Program-made: the position numbers and the translations under genes
Part shown: in pieces, positions 32,443-40,669 of the stretch
Layout: every line of letters begins with the position of its first letter
Numbering within the stretch: position 1 is the first letter of the stretch
Origin: Streptomyces muensis
GTDB taxonomy: Bacteria > Actinomycetota > Actinomycetes > Streptomycetales > Streptomycetaceae
Direction of reading: 5' to 3'
DNA length: 64,000 nt
NCBI RefSeq assembly: GCF_021474425.1
Contig: NZ_JAKEIP010000018.1
Coordinates: 1-64,000 of the forward strand
Notes under the pieces: model-generated
The model's input: the letters and a program-made list of their open reading frames with translations, nothing else
Told to the model about the DNA's origin: nothing
Database searches by the model: none

Positions 32443-33648
32443 ATGAGGATCCTCGTCCACGACTACAGCGGACACCCCTTCCAGGCCCAGCTCTCCCGTG
32501 AGCTGGCCCGGCGCGGCCATGACGTCGTGCACTCGACCTGCCCGGCCTATGTCTCCGGGAAGGGCAACCTCGCCGAGGACCCGGTCGCCGGCCTGCGCTT
32601 CGTCACCATCGGCGACCGCGTCGTCCTCGACAAGGGCGCCTACGTCCGACGCCTCTTCCAGGAGACCCGGCTGGGCGTGGAACTGGCCCGGCAGGTACGG
32701 CGCGAGAAGCCGGACGTGGCGATGCTGGGGAACCTGCCGATCCCGACCCTGGCCGTGGCCGCGGCGGCACTGAGGGCGCTGCGCATCCCCTGGGTGCTGT
32801 GGCACCAGGACATCACCGCCGTCGCCCTCAAGAGCTTCGCCGCCGCCGGGGTGTCCAGGCTGATGGGCGTCGCCGCCAGGGTCTTCGAGCGGGGCGAGAA
32901 GTGGGCGGCGCGCCGGGCCTCGGCGATCGTGGTGATCGCCGACTCCTTCGTGCGGGTCCATCGGGAGTGGGGCACCGCCGACAAGGTCACCGTCATCCCC
33001 AACTGGGCGCCGCTGGACGAGATCCTGCCCGTGCCACGCGCCAACGCCTGGTCCCGGGAACACGGCCTCACCGGTGTCAGGACCGTGCTCTACTCCGGCA
33101 CCCTCGGCCTCAAGCACCACCCCGCCCTGCTGGTGCGGCTGGCCGAGACGCTGCGCGAGCAGGGCGAACGGGTCCGTCTCGTCGTCGTCAACGACGGCCC
33201 CGCCGTGCCGGTCCTCAAGGAGGCCGCCGCCGCCCGGGGCGTCGGTCTGACCCTGCTGCCCTTCCAGCCCTACGACCGGCTGCCCGAGGTACTGGGCAGC
33301 GGCGATGTGCTGGTCGTGCTGCTGGCGGCGGACGCCGGTGAGTTCTCGGTGCCCTCCAAGACGCTGTCCTACCTGTGCGCCGGACGCCCCGTACTGGGTC
33401 TGATGCCGGCGGACAACCTGGCGGCGGAGCTGCTCCGCCAGGCCGGCTCGGCGGTGTTCGCCCCGGAGGAGGCCTCGCTGCCGGACGCGGCCACATGGGT
33501 CCGCGAGGTCCTGGACGACCCGGCACGCGCGGAGGCGCTGGGCAAGGAGAGCCGGGCGCTGGCCGAGCGGGAGTTCGCTCTCGAAGGGTGTGCCTCGCGA
33601 TTCGAGGAAATTCTGCGAGCGGTACGCCGCCGCACCGACGGCAAGTGA
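32443..33648 (+). CDS. Glycosyltransferase, GT4 (WcaI/WbuB-like)
   Basis: A 401-residue GT-B glycosyltransferase. The N-terminus (RILVHDYSGHPFQAQLSREL) and the central WVLWHQDITAVALKSF resemble the WcaI/WbuB subgroup acting on lipid-linked sugars in colanic and other capsular polymers. The C-terminal donor-binding half has VLYSGTLGLKHHP, LLPFQPYDRLPEVL and the SVPSKTLSYLCAGRPVLGL region. ATG at 32443 follows gggagagcagccg. It comes 30 nt after the epimerase and is probably cotranscribed with it. Confidence 0.86.
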   Translation: MRILVHDYSGHPFQAQLSRELARRGHDVVHSTCPAYVSGKGNLAEDPVAGLRFVTIGDRVVLDKGAYVRRLFQETRLGVELARQVRREKPDVAMLGNLPIPTLAVAAAALRALRIPWVLWHQDITAVALKSFAAAGVSRLMGVAARVFERGEKWAARRASAIVVIADSFVRVHREWGTADKVTVIPNWAPLDEILPVPRANAWSREHGLTGVRTVLYSGTLGLKHHPALLVRLAETLREQGERVRLVVVNDGPAVPVLKEAAAARGVGLTLLPFQPYDRLPEVLGSGDVLVVLLAADAGEFSVPSKTLSYLCAGRPVLGLMPADNLAAELLRQAGSAVFAPEEASLPDAATWVREVLDDPARAEALGKESRALAEREFALEGCASRFEEILRAVRRRTDGK

Positions 33649-33779
33649 TTATTGTGAATTCATAGCAATTTACGTCAAGTGAAAACACCCTCTGAAATGC
33701 GGGAGATCGGCCCGGCCTACAGGTTATAAATCTACTGGCGCCGATTTGTTCCGTTTGCCCGCTCAATCGGGGGTGCAGA
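33649..33779 (+). promoter_or_regulatory. AT-rich spacer with probable promoter before the polymerase gene
   Basis: A 131-nt spacer of low GC content, with stretches such as attgtgaattcatagcaa and ggttataaatctac. TATAAA at 33725-33730 is a possible -10, without a convincing -35. It probably starts a second transcript for the polymerase, Wzz and flippase genes. Confidence 0.4.
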
Positions 33780-35237
33780 GTGCGAGGCAGTAAAAAGCGT
33801 TGCGTGGCAGCGGTGTGCTGCTGGGCCCTCCTTTTCATCGCCTTTCTGCCCGCACTCATCCTCCAGGACGCCGACGCACGGTTCGGGGCGGCACTCGTGG
33901 CGCAGTGCGTCGTCGTGGCGCACAGCGGCGGGGCGCTCACCAGGGTGCTCACCGATACCTCGGTGCGTCTCGTCGCCCTCGGATTCTGGCTCTTCGTCTA
34001 CGTGTGGCTCGGCCTGGCCCCGCTCGCGATGCTCGCCACCGACTCCTACCCGCTGGAATACCGCACCGGAGAGTCGACCGCCTTCGCCGCCGCCGTACTG
34101 ACCGAACTAGGGCTCCTCGCCTACAGCGCGGGCGTGGCACTGGCCGCCGCACGCAAGAACGCCGGCTCGGCCGTGCTCGAACCCCTGCTGTCCCGCACGC
34201 TCGCCCCGCTGCCCGTGCTCCTGCTGTGCGGCCTGTCGCTCGCGCTCGCGGTCGTGCTGATCCCCGGGCAGGAAGGGGGCGTGCAGGCCTTCTTCACCAG
34301 CAGGCAGGCGCTGCGGCAGTCGGGCGCCGACCCGGATCTCACGCACGCGCTGCGCGTCTGGGCCCTCGCCGTCCCCGCCTTCTGGGCCGCGGTGGGCCTC
34401 GTCCACCTGCCCCGCCTGCCCGGCGGGGACCGGCTGCTGCGCGCGATCCGCCTGCTGCTGCTCCCCCTCCTCCTCGCGCTCAACGTCCTCGTCAACAACC
34501 CGATCAGCAGGCCGCGCTTCTGGGCCGGCACCGTCCTGCTGGTGCTGCTCTTCTCCTGGCGCCGGTTCAGCACCCCCCGGGCCTTTCGCGTCACCGCGGT
34601 GGCACTCACGACGGTGGTGCTTTTTGCTTTTCCGTACAGCGACTACTTCCGTTACGACGAACGCGAAGTCGTGCACGTCGTGGCGCTCGCCGAGCAGTTC
34701 AGCTCCAACATGGATTACGACGCCTTTCAGCAAATGCAGACGGGCATCGACTACGTACGGGAAAACGGATTCTCACCGTCGGCCGTGCTGGGCCCGGTCC
34801 TCTTCATGGTGCCCCGCTCGGTATGGCCCGACAAACCCCAGACGACGGGTATCGAACTCGCCCAGTACGCGGGCTACGACTTCCACAACCTCTCCGCGCC
34901 GCTGTGGATCGAGAGCTATCTGTGGGGCGGCGCTCCCTGTGTCGTCGCCGTGTTCTGTCTGCTGGGCGCGGCCGGACGGCGGATGGACGACATCAGGGCC
35001 CGGCTGTGGGACCGGCAGGGCACGCTGGCGGCGCTCCTGGTCCCCGCCTTCGCCTTCTACCAGCTGATCTTCCTGCGCGGCAGCCTCATGGCGATCGTCG
35101 GCCCGATGCTGCTGCTCCTGACCGTTCCGCTCCTCATCACCACCCGCGCCGCCCGGCCATCCCGGCTCCCGTCACCGGTGCGGACGCCCGCGACCACGGG
35201 CCCCGCGCCCATCCCCGGACACAGGAGGCATCCGTGA
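33780..35237 (+). CDS. Wzy-like oligosaccharide repeat-unit polymerase
   Basis: A 485-residue polytopic membrane protein with about 11-12 predicted helices. A large extracytoplasmic loop around residues 290-360 (FRYDEREVVHVVALAEQF, then FMVPRSVWPDKPQTTG and YAGYDFHN) is followed by further helices. This layout fits O-antigen/oligosaccharide repeat polymerases, which share topology more than sequence. The C-terminal 30 residues are Pro/Arg-rich. GTG at 33780 follows atcgggggtgcaga. Its stop overlaps the start of the Wzz-like gene (GTGA). The assignment rests on topology and neighbours. Confidence 0.7.
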   Translation: MRGSKKRCVAAVCCWALLFIAFLPALILQDADARFGAALVAQCVVVAHSGGALTRVLTDTSVRLVALGFWLFVYVWLGLAPLAMLATDSYPLEYRTGESTAFAAAVLTELGLLAYSAGVALAAARKNAGSAVLEPLLSRTLAPLPVLLLCGLSLALAVVLIPGQEGGVQAFFTSRQALRQSGADPDLTHALRVWALAVPAFWAAVGLVHLPRLPGGDRLLRAIRLLLLPLLLALNVLVNNPISRPRFWAGTVLLVLLFSWRRFSTPRAFRVTAVALTTVVLFAFPYSDYFRYDEREVVHVVALAEQFSSNMDYDAFQQMQTGIDYVRENGFSPSAVLGPVLFMVPRSVWPDKPQTTGIELAQYAGYDFHNLSAPLWIESYLWGGAPCVVAVFCLLGAAGRRMDDIRARLWDRQGTLAALLVPAFAFYQLIFLRGSLMAIVGPMLLLLTVPLLITTRAARPSRLPSPVRTPATTGPAPIPGHRRHP

Positions 35238-36853
35238 CCAGCCCCGCCGGCTTCGACGACCGGTACGACGACCCCGACCAGCTGCGCGACCAGGTCCGCC
35301 TGCTGCTGAGGTACCGCGCGACCATCGCGCTGGGCGTGGTCCTCGGCCTGCTCGGCGGACTCGTCCTGGTTCTGCTGCGCGCGGGCGCCTACACCTCCAC
35401 CAGCGAGGTGCTCGTCCGGTCGAGAACGGACCCCTTCAGCACCTTCGGGGTGGCCGCCGACAACCAGGTGAGCATGGGCACGGAACTCCAGATCGCGCTC
35501 AGCGCGACCGTCGCGGCCCGCGCGGCGACGGCCCTGCGGCAGCCCTCAGACGCCGACGCGCTGCTGACGGACCTGCGGGTGACCAACCCCCGGGACACCC
35601 AGGTGCTCCGGTTCGAGTACACGGGCGGCACCCCGACGCGTGCGGCCCGCGTGACCAACGCGTTCGCGCAGGCCTACCTAGCCGACCGCCAGGACCGCTC
35701 CAAGGCCATGGTCACGCGCATGACCACCGGCCTGGAAGCGCAGATCACCGCGCTCACCAAGCGGGTCATGGCGATGAAGTCCGGCGGGTCCTCCGCCGGC
35801 ACCGCGGGCATGCAGCAACAGATCGGCATCCTGCAGAAGCGGGTCTCGGACATCAGGACCTACGACACCTCCGGCGGCGACGTCGTCCGCCGCGCCGAGC
35901 CGCCGACCCGACCCTCGGGGCCCGCCCCCGCATGGCTCGTCGCGTTCGGCCTGATCGCCGGTCTGCTCCTGGGTGTCGTCCTGGCCTGGCTGCGCTCCGC
36001 GCTGGAGCCGCGGGCACGCTCGGTCGGCGAGGTCCAAGGGGCGCTGCACGCCCCGGTCCTGGGCATCCTCCCGGCCCCAGACACCGACGGCGACCTGCTG
36101 GAGGTCGGCCGATCCGCGGGCAGCCGCGCGGAGGCGTACCGCGCCCTCGCCTTCCGGCTGCGCGGCGGCGACGACCGTACGCCCGTGGGCAGGCTCATGG
36201 TCGTGGCGCCGGCGGCGTCGAGGCGCGCCTCCGGCACGACGGAACGCGGAGCCGAGGCCGTCGCCGTGAACCTCGCCGCCGCCCTTGCCGAGTCCGGCGA
36301 CGACGTACTGCTGGTGGACGCCACCGCGGCCGCGCCCGGCCTGCCGGCCCGGCTGCCGCTGACGACCGGGGACGCCGCGCCGACCGACGTCCCCGAGGGC
36401 GAAGTGGTCGTCGACGCGGGCACGGTCGGGAGGTTCACGCTCCGCCCGGACAGCCGCGGAGTCACCGACAGCCGTGCGGCCACCGACGGCCGCGGTGTCA
36501 CCGGCGACGACAGGCCGACGCTCTTCCTCACCCCGTCGCTGCTGGAACACGCCGACGGTCAGGCGCTCGCCCGACGCGTGGACGGTGTGCTCGTGGTGGG
36601 CGCTCTGGGCGAGGTCCGACGGGACGACCTCAAGCGGGTGCGCGAGCTGATCAGCTGCGCCGGAGGGCACGTCGTCGGCGTGGCGCTGCACCACGTGACC
36701 CCGGTCGGCCCGCTCCGCCGGTTCGTCGACAGCGACCGGGTGCGCCGGGCCACCGGGCGGACCCCGGCCACCACCGCCTCCGGACCGGCCGACGACGTCG
36801 TGGCGCGGCCCGCCGCGCCCGCGCAGGACGACACGCTCAGCGTCTCCCGGTGA
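35234..36853 (+). CDS. Wzz-type chain-length protein fused to a degenerate BY-kinase domain
   Basis: A 539-residue protein. A Wzz domain lies between two transmembrane helices (about residues 30-49 and 233-253) with an extracytoplasmic coiled region. The cytoplasmic part from about 290 resembles a bacterial tyrosine autokinase: EAYRALAFRLR, a strand VGRLMVVAPA, NLAAALAESGDDVLLVD, and DGVLVVGALGEVRRDDLKRV. However, the Walker A GKS/T is missing (VVAPAASRRASGTTERG), the DxDxR of Walker A' is reduced to VDAT, and there is no tyrosine-rich tail. It probably sets chain length without kinase activity. GTG at 35234 and its stop both take part in 4-nt overlaps, coupling polymerase, Wzz and flippase. 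Confidence 0.78.
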   Translation: MTSPAGFDDRYDDPDQLRDQVRLLLRYRATIALGVVLGLLGGLVLVLLRAGAYTSTSEVLVRSRTDPFSTFGVAADNQVSMGTELQIALSATVAARAATALRQPSDADALLTDLRVTNPRDTQVLRFEYTGGTPTRAARVTNAFAQAYLADRQDRSKAMVTRMTTGLEAQITALTKRVMAMKSGGSSAGTAGMQQQIGILQKRVSDIRTYDTSGGDVVRRAEPPTRPSGPAPAWLVAFGLIAGLLLGVVLAWLRSALEPRARSVGEVQGALHAPVLGILPAPDTDGDLLEVGRSAGSRAEAYRALAFRLRGGDDRTPVGRLMVVAPAASRRASGTTERGAEAVAVNLAAALAESGDDVLLVDATAAAPGLPARLPLTTGDAAPTDVPEGEVVVDAGTVGRFTLRPDSRGVTDSRAATDGRGVTGDDRPTLFLTPSLLEHADGQALARRVDGVLVVGALGEVRRDDLKRVRELISCAGGHVVGVALHHVTPVGPLRRFVDSDRVRRATGRTPATTASGPADDVVARPAAPAQDDTLSVSR

Positions 36854-38394
36854 GCGCCTCCGGTACGGCCGCCACCGCCACCGGCGACAGGACCCCCCGG
36901 TCCGGGGTCGCCGCCACCGCACGGGGCGGATGGTGGGGCTTTCTGGGGGCGACGGTCAACGCGGTCTTCGGCTACGCCCTGGTCACCCTGGTCACCCGGG
37001 GGCTCGGGGCGTACGGGGCCGGAGCGGTGTTCACCGGCGTCGCGGCCTTCACCATCCTGTGCAACGCCTGCAAGCTCGGGGCCGACACCGGGCTGGTGCG
37101 CTTCGTCTCCGGCGACCTCGCCACCACCGGGGGCCGCGCGGTGGGGGCCCTGCTGCGCAGCGCGGTCCTGCCCGGTGCCGTCGCGAGCACGGCGGCCGCC
37201 GCGCTGCTGTTCCTGTCGCCCTGGACGGCCACCTCGCTGCTGCCGAACCTCGCCCCGGACGACGCGGTGACCCTGGTCCGGCTGTTCGCCGTGTTCCTGC
37301 CCCTGGCCACGGTCACCCTGATCCTGCTGGGCGCCACCCAGGGCTACGGCACCGTGATCCCGTTCGTCGGCGTCGAGCAGATCGGCAAACCGGTCCTGCG
37401 CGTGCTGATCGCCGTACCGGTCGTGCTGCTGGCCCCGGGCGTGCTGAGCCTGGCGGCCGCGTGGCTGGTGCCGACGGTGGCCGGCTTCGTCATCGCCTGT
37501 CTCGCCGTACGCGGTCGCCGCCGGACGAGTCCGCCCCGTCCGTCCGGAGCGGACACGGCCGCCGCCCGGCGGGGGTTCTGGGCCTTCGCCGGGCCGCGGG
37601 CGGTGTCCTCCGTCTTCGACATCAGCGCGGTCTGGGTGGGCGTCGTCCTGCTGTCCAGCCTGGCGACGAGCGAGGAGGCGGGCATCTACACCGCCGTCGG
37701 CCGCGTCGTCATCGCGGCGACGCTGCTCCAGCTCGCCATCCGGCTGGCCGTCGCTCCCGAGATCAGCCGTCTCCTCGCCGTCGGCGACCTGCCGCAGGCC
37801 TGCCATCTGCACCGGGTCTCGACACGCTGGATCGTGCTGTTCTCCTGGCCGCTGCTGGTCCTGCTCACGAGCTTCCCGGGCACCGTCCTGTCGTTGTTCG
37901 GGCCGGAGTTCGAGCAGGGGGCGGGCGCGCTGGTGGTGCTCTGTGTCGCCTCCGCGGTCAACGTGGGGGTGGGCAACGCCCAGACCGTGCTGCTCATGGC
38001 GGGCAAGAGCTCCTGGCATCTGGCGGTCACCGGCGTCGCCTTCACCGTGCAGCTGACGGTCGGCCTCCTCGCCGTGCCCCGGCTGGGCGTCCTCGGCGCC
38101 GCGCTGTCCTGGGGAGCGGCGACCGTCGTCGAGAACCTCGTCTCCGCGGCGCTGGTACGGCGGCATCCGGGGTTCACGATCATCGACCACGGCTACCTCG
38201 TCGCGACCGCGGCCGGCCTCGGCCTCACGGTGCCGCTGGTCCTTTCCGCACGGCTGCTGGCAGGTGACACGACCGTCGGACTGACCACCGCGGTCACCCT
38301 GGGAATCTTCGCATTCGGCATAAGTCTGTGGCGATTTCGCACACCTCTGGACATGCGCGAACTCGTCGGTGTGCTGCGCGAACGCGCCACATGA
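36850..38394 (+). CDS. Wzx-like polysaccharide flippase
   Basis: A 514-residue MOP-superfamily exporter (polysaccharide synthesis/MurJ-like) with 12-14 helices, such as GWWGFLGATVNAVFGYALVTLV with VTRGLGAYGAGAVFTG following. It should flip the undecaprenyl-linked repeat unit to the outer face for the polymerase. GTG at 36850 overlaps the upstream stop as GTGA. The N-terminal 20 residues are Ala/Thr-rich and cytoplasmic. The adjacent Wzy and Wzz genes make a complete export-polymerisation set. Confidence 0.82.
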   Translation: MSASGTAATATGDRTPRSGVAATARGGWWGFLGATVNAVFGYALVTLVTRGLGAYGAGAVFTGVAAFTILCNACKLGADTGLVRFVSGDLATTGGRAVGALLRSAVLPGAVASTAAAALLFLSPWTATSLLPNLAPDDAVTLVRLFAVFLPLATVTLILLGATQGYGTVIPFVGVEQIGKPVLRVLIAVPVVLLAPGVLSLAAAWLVPTVAGFVIACLAVRGRRRTSPPRPSGADTAAARRGFWAFAGPRAVSSVFDISAVWVGVVLLSSLATSEEAGIYTAVGRVVIAATLLQLAIRLAVAPEISRLLAVGDLPQACHLHRVSTRWIVLFSWPLLVLLTSFPGTVLSLFGPEFEQGAGALVVLCVASAVNVGVGNAQTVLLMAGKSSWHLAVTGVAFTVQLTVGLLAVPRLGVLGAALSWGAATVVENLVSAALVRRHPGFTIIDHGYLVATAAGLGLTVPLVLSARLLAGDTTVGLTTAVTLGIFAFGISLWRFRTPLDMRELVGVLRERAT

Positions 38395-38477
38395 GGCCGT
38401 CTCCGAGCCGGGACCGCCCCGCCTTCTCCCCTTCTCCGCTCCTCACCACCCGTACTCGCTGCAACCCGGGAAGTTCC

Positions 38478-40025
38478 ATGCGCCTGAGAAAAAGCACGAA
38501 GAGGGGGGCCACCACGGCTTCGGCTGTGGCCCTCCTCGCGGCCGCCTCGCTGATCACCGCCACGGCCACGGCCGCGGCAGCCGACGGCGACGAAAAGACC
38601 CTGACCGCCGACACGTTGGCGACCTGGCAGACCGACGGCATCGTCTGGTCGCTGGAGTACGCGAACGGGGTCGTGTACGTCGGCGGCACCTTCAACAAGG
38701 TGCGGCCCCCGGGCGCCAGGCCCGGCCAGCGGGAGGTCGCACGCAAGAACTTCGCCGCGTTCGACGCCCGCACCGGCCGGCTCCTGCCCTGTGCCCTGCC
38801 GTTCTCCGGCGCCGGGAACACCGTACGGGCGCTGAAGGCGTCGCCCGGCGACGAAGTGCTCTACGTCGGCGGCTCGTTCACCAGGGCCGGCAAGACCGGG
38901 GTGGCCAGCGCCGCCGCGCTCAACACGGGCAACTGCACGCTGCGCAAGGACTTCCGGCCCACCGTGTCGTCGTTCGTGCGGGCCATCGACGTCACGGACG
39001 GCGCGGTCTTCCTCGGCGGCGACTTCACGCTCGTCAACGGCCGGGAGCGGGAGCGCGTCGCCGCGCTCACCCCCGGCGGTGCGCTGCTGCCGTTCAAGGC
39101 GGAGATCGACGGTCCGGTACGGGCCCTGCTCGCCGCGCCCGAGTTCGGCAAGGTGATCGTCGGCGGCAACTTCAACATGGTCAACGGTGACCTGGAGCGG
39201 TCCCTCGTCGCCCTGCGGCCCGTCACCGGCAAGACCGTGGTCTCCTACCCGGGCTGGCTGCCGTCCAGGTCCTCCGTGCAGGCGCTGACACGCGACGCGA
39301 CCAACTTCTATGTCGCGGCCGAGGGCAGGGGCACCGGCATCTTCGACGGCCGTATCGCCGGCCGTCTCGGCAGCGGCGAGATGGTGTGGAAGGACACCTG
39401 CCTGGGCGCCACCCAGGCCGTCGCCGTGCACAACGGCGTCCTCTACAGCGGCTCCCACGCCCACAACTGCCGGGACACTCCGGGAGGTTTCGACGAGGGC
39501 CACTTCCGCCAGCACTTCCTCGCCCAGTCGGTCCGCGACCGGCACATCCTGCACTGGTTCCCCGACACGGACGGCGGGACCGGCGAGGGCAACGGCCCTC
39601 GGGCGCTGAAGATGGCCGGGCAAATCCTCTGGGCGGGCGGCGAGTTCACCGAGGTCAACGGCAGACGGCAGCAGAGCCTGACCCGCTTCACGCCCGGGCC
39701 CGACCGCGGCGCCCCGCAGGAGCCGCCCCGGCTCAAGGCCTCGGCCTCGCGCACCGGCCGGGTCACGCTCAGCTGGCGTTCCGCATGGGACCGGGACGAC
39801 GCGGTGCTGAAGTACCGGATCTACCGGGACGGCAAGCTCGTGGCCTCGCCGACGGGCCGGTCCAAGGAGTGGAACCGCCCCGTCATGAAGTACACGGACA
39901 CCGTCGCTCCCGGCTCCCGCCACAGCTACCGGATCGCCGTCACCGACGGCAGGAACACGGCACCCGCGTCGAAGGCGCTCGTGGTCACCGCGGCCGGCTC
40001 CGAGCGGACGAAGGCACAGCGCTGA
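38478..40025 (+). CDS. Secreted beta-propeller protein with C-terminal fibronectin III domain
   Basis: A 515-residue exported protein: signal peptide MRLRKSTKRG plus a hydrophobic stretch ending near ATAAAA-DGDE. Five repeats with the pattern hhhGGxFxxVNG occur at about residues 67-75 (VYVGGTFNKV), 128-136, 177-188, 227-237 and 384-395 (LWAGGEFTEVNG), indicating a DUF5122-like beta-propeller. Residues 416-505 form a fibronectin type III domain. Four Cys are spread over the propeller. ATG at 38478 is preferred because the signal peptide follows directly; an ATG at 38391 overlaps the flippase stop but adds a 29-residue Arg/Pro-rich stretch. Its role may be polymer binding at the surface (inference). 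Confidence 0.72.
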   Translation: MRLRKSTKRGATTASAVALLAAASLITATATAAAADGDEKTLTADTLATWQTDGIVWSLEYANGVVYVGGTFNKVRPPGARPGQREVARKNFAAFDARTGRLLPCALPFSGAGNTVRALKASPGDEVLYVGGSFTRAGKTGVASAAALNTGNCTLRKDFRPTVSSFVRAIDVTDGAVFLGGDFTLVNGRERERVAALTPGGALLPFKAEIDGPVRALLAAPEFGKVIVGGNFNMVNGDLERSLVALRPVTGKTVVSYPGWLPSRSSVQALTRDATNFYVAAEGRGTGIFDGRIAGRLGSGEMVWKDTCLGATQAVAVHNGVLYSGSHAHNCRDTPGGFDEGHFRQHFLAQSVRDRHILHWFPDTDGGTGEGNGPRALKMAGQILWAGGEFTEVNGRRQQSLTRFTPGPDRGAPQEPPRLKASASRTGRVTLSWRSAWDRDDAVLKYRIYRDGKLVASPTGRSKEWNRPVMKYTDTVAPGSRHSYRIAVTDGRNTAPASKALVVTAAGSERTKAQR

Positions 40026-40042
40026 TGGGAGAACGTCGTTGA
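40025..40042 (+). other. Five-codon mini-ORF bridging two genes, within a direct repeat
   Basis: ATG at 40025 overlaps the previous stop (TGATG) and encodes MGERR before a TGA at 40040-40042 that overlaps the ATG of the cytidylyltransferase, again as TGATG. The sequence GATGGGAGAACGTC occurs twice, at 40024-40037 and 40041-40054, so a short duplication created the arrangement. The GGGAG of the first copy serves as Shine-Dalgarno for the downstream gene. Confidence 0.6.
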
Positions 40043-40527
40043 TGGGAGAACGTCTCGGCTACGCGCCGGGGGTCTTCGACCTCTTCCACGTGGGCCATCT
40101 GAACATCCTGCGCCGGGCGCGCGACCACTGCGACCGTCTCGTCGCCGGCGTCTGCTCCGACGAACTGGTGGTCCACCTGAAAGGCCGCCCGCCCGTCGTA
40201 CCGCTCGCCGAGCGACTCCAGATCGTCCGCAGCGTGCGCCATGTGGACGACGTCCACGTCGCGACCGTGCACGACAAGATCGAGATCTGGAAGGAGGTCG
40301 GCTTCGACGTCATCTTCAAGGGCGACGACTGGCTCGGCACGGACGTGTGGACCGCGCTCGAAGCCGAATTCGCCAGGGTGGGGGTGGAGGTCGTCTATTT
40401 CCCCTACACCGTGCACACCTCCAGCACCCTGCTGCGGGACGCGCTGCGCCTCCTCGGCGAGGAGAACCCCTCCGGGCCGCTCGCCGGCCGGCTCGCCGTA
40501 CCCCGCCCGGGAGGAACGGAGAGCTGA
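40042..40527 (+). CDS. Cytidylyltransferase-like nucleotidyltransferase
   Basis: A 161-residue enzyme of the glycerol-3-phosphate/ethanolamine-phosphate cytidylyltransferase family. The N-terminal GVFDLFHVGHLNIL contains the HxGH nucleotide-binding motif (His16-His19). KGRPPVVPLAERLQIV and FKGDDWLGT follow, and the usual R-T-x-G-I-S-T-T is replaced by YTVHTSSTLLR (residues 122-132). It should activate a phospho-alcohol as its CDP derivative, a matching donor for the CDP-alcohol phosphotransferase at 30611. The alcohol is unknown. Its start is coupled to the preceding gene through a mini-ORF. Confidence 0.8.
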   Translation: MGERLGYAPGVFDLFHVGHLNILRRARDHCDRLVAGVCSDELVVHLKGRPPVVPLAERLQIVRSVRHVDDVHVATVHDKIEIWKEVGFDVIFKGDDWLGTDVWTALEAEFARVGVEVVYFPYTVHTSSTLLRDALRLLGEENPSGPLAGRLAVPRPGGTES

Positions 40528-40669
40528 CGCGCGCCGGTGACCCAGGTGCTGGTGTGGCTGACGGGTCCGTCGAGGCCTCGGACCCCTCAGCCGTCCCTCC
40601 GTCGGCGAGCTCACCCTCGCAGCTCACTCCGTGTGGCGTCGAGGTGTACGTATTGTGAAGATTGCTTGC

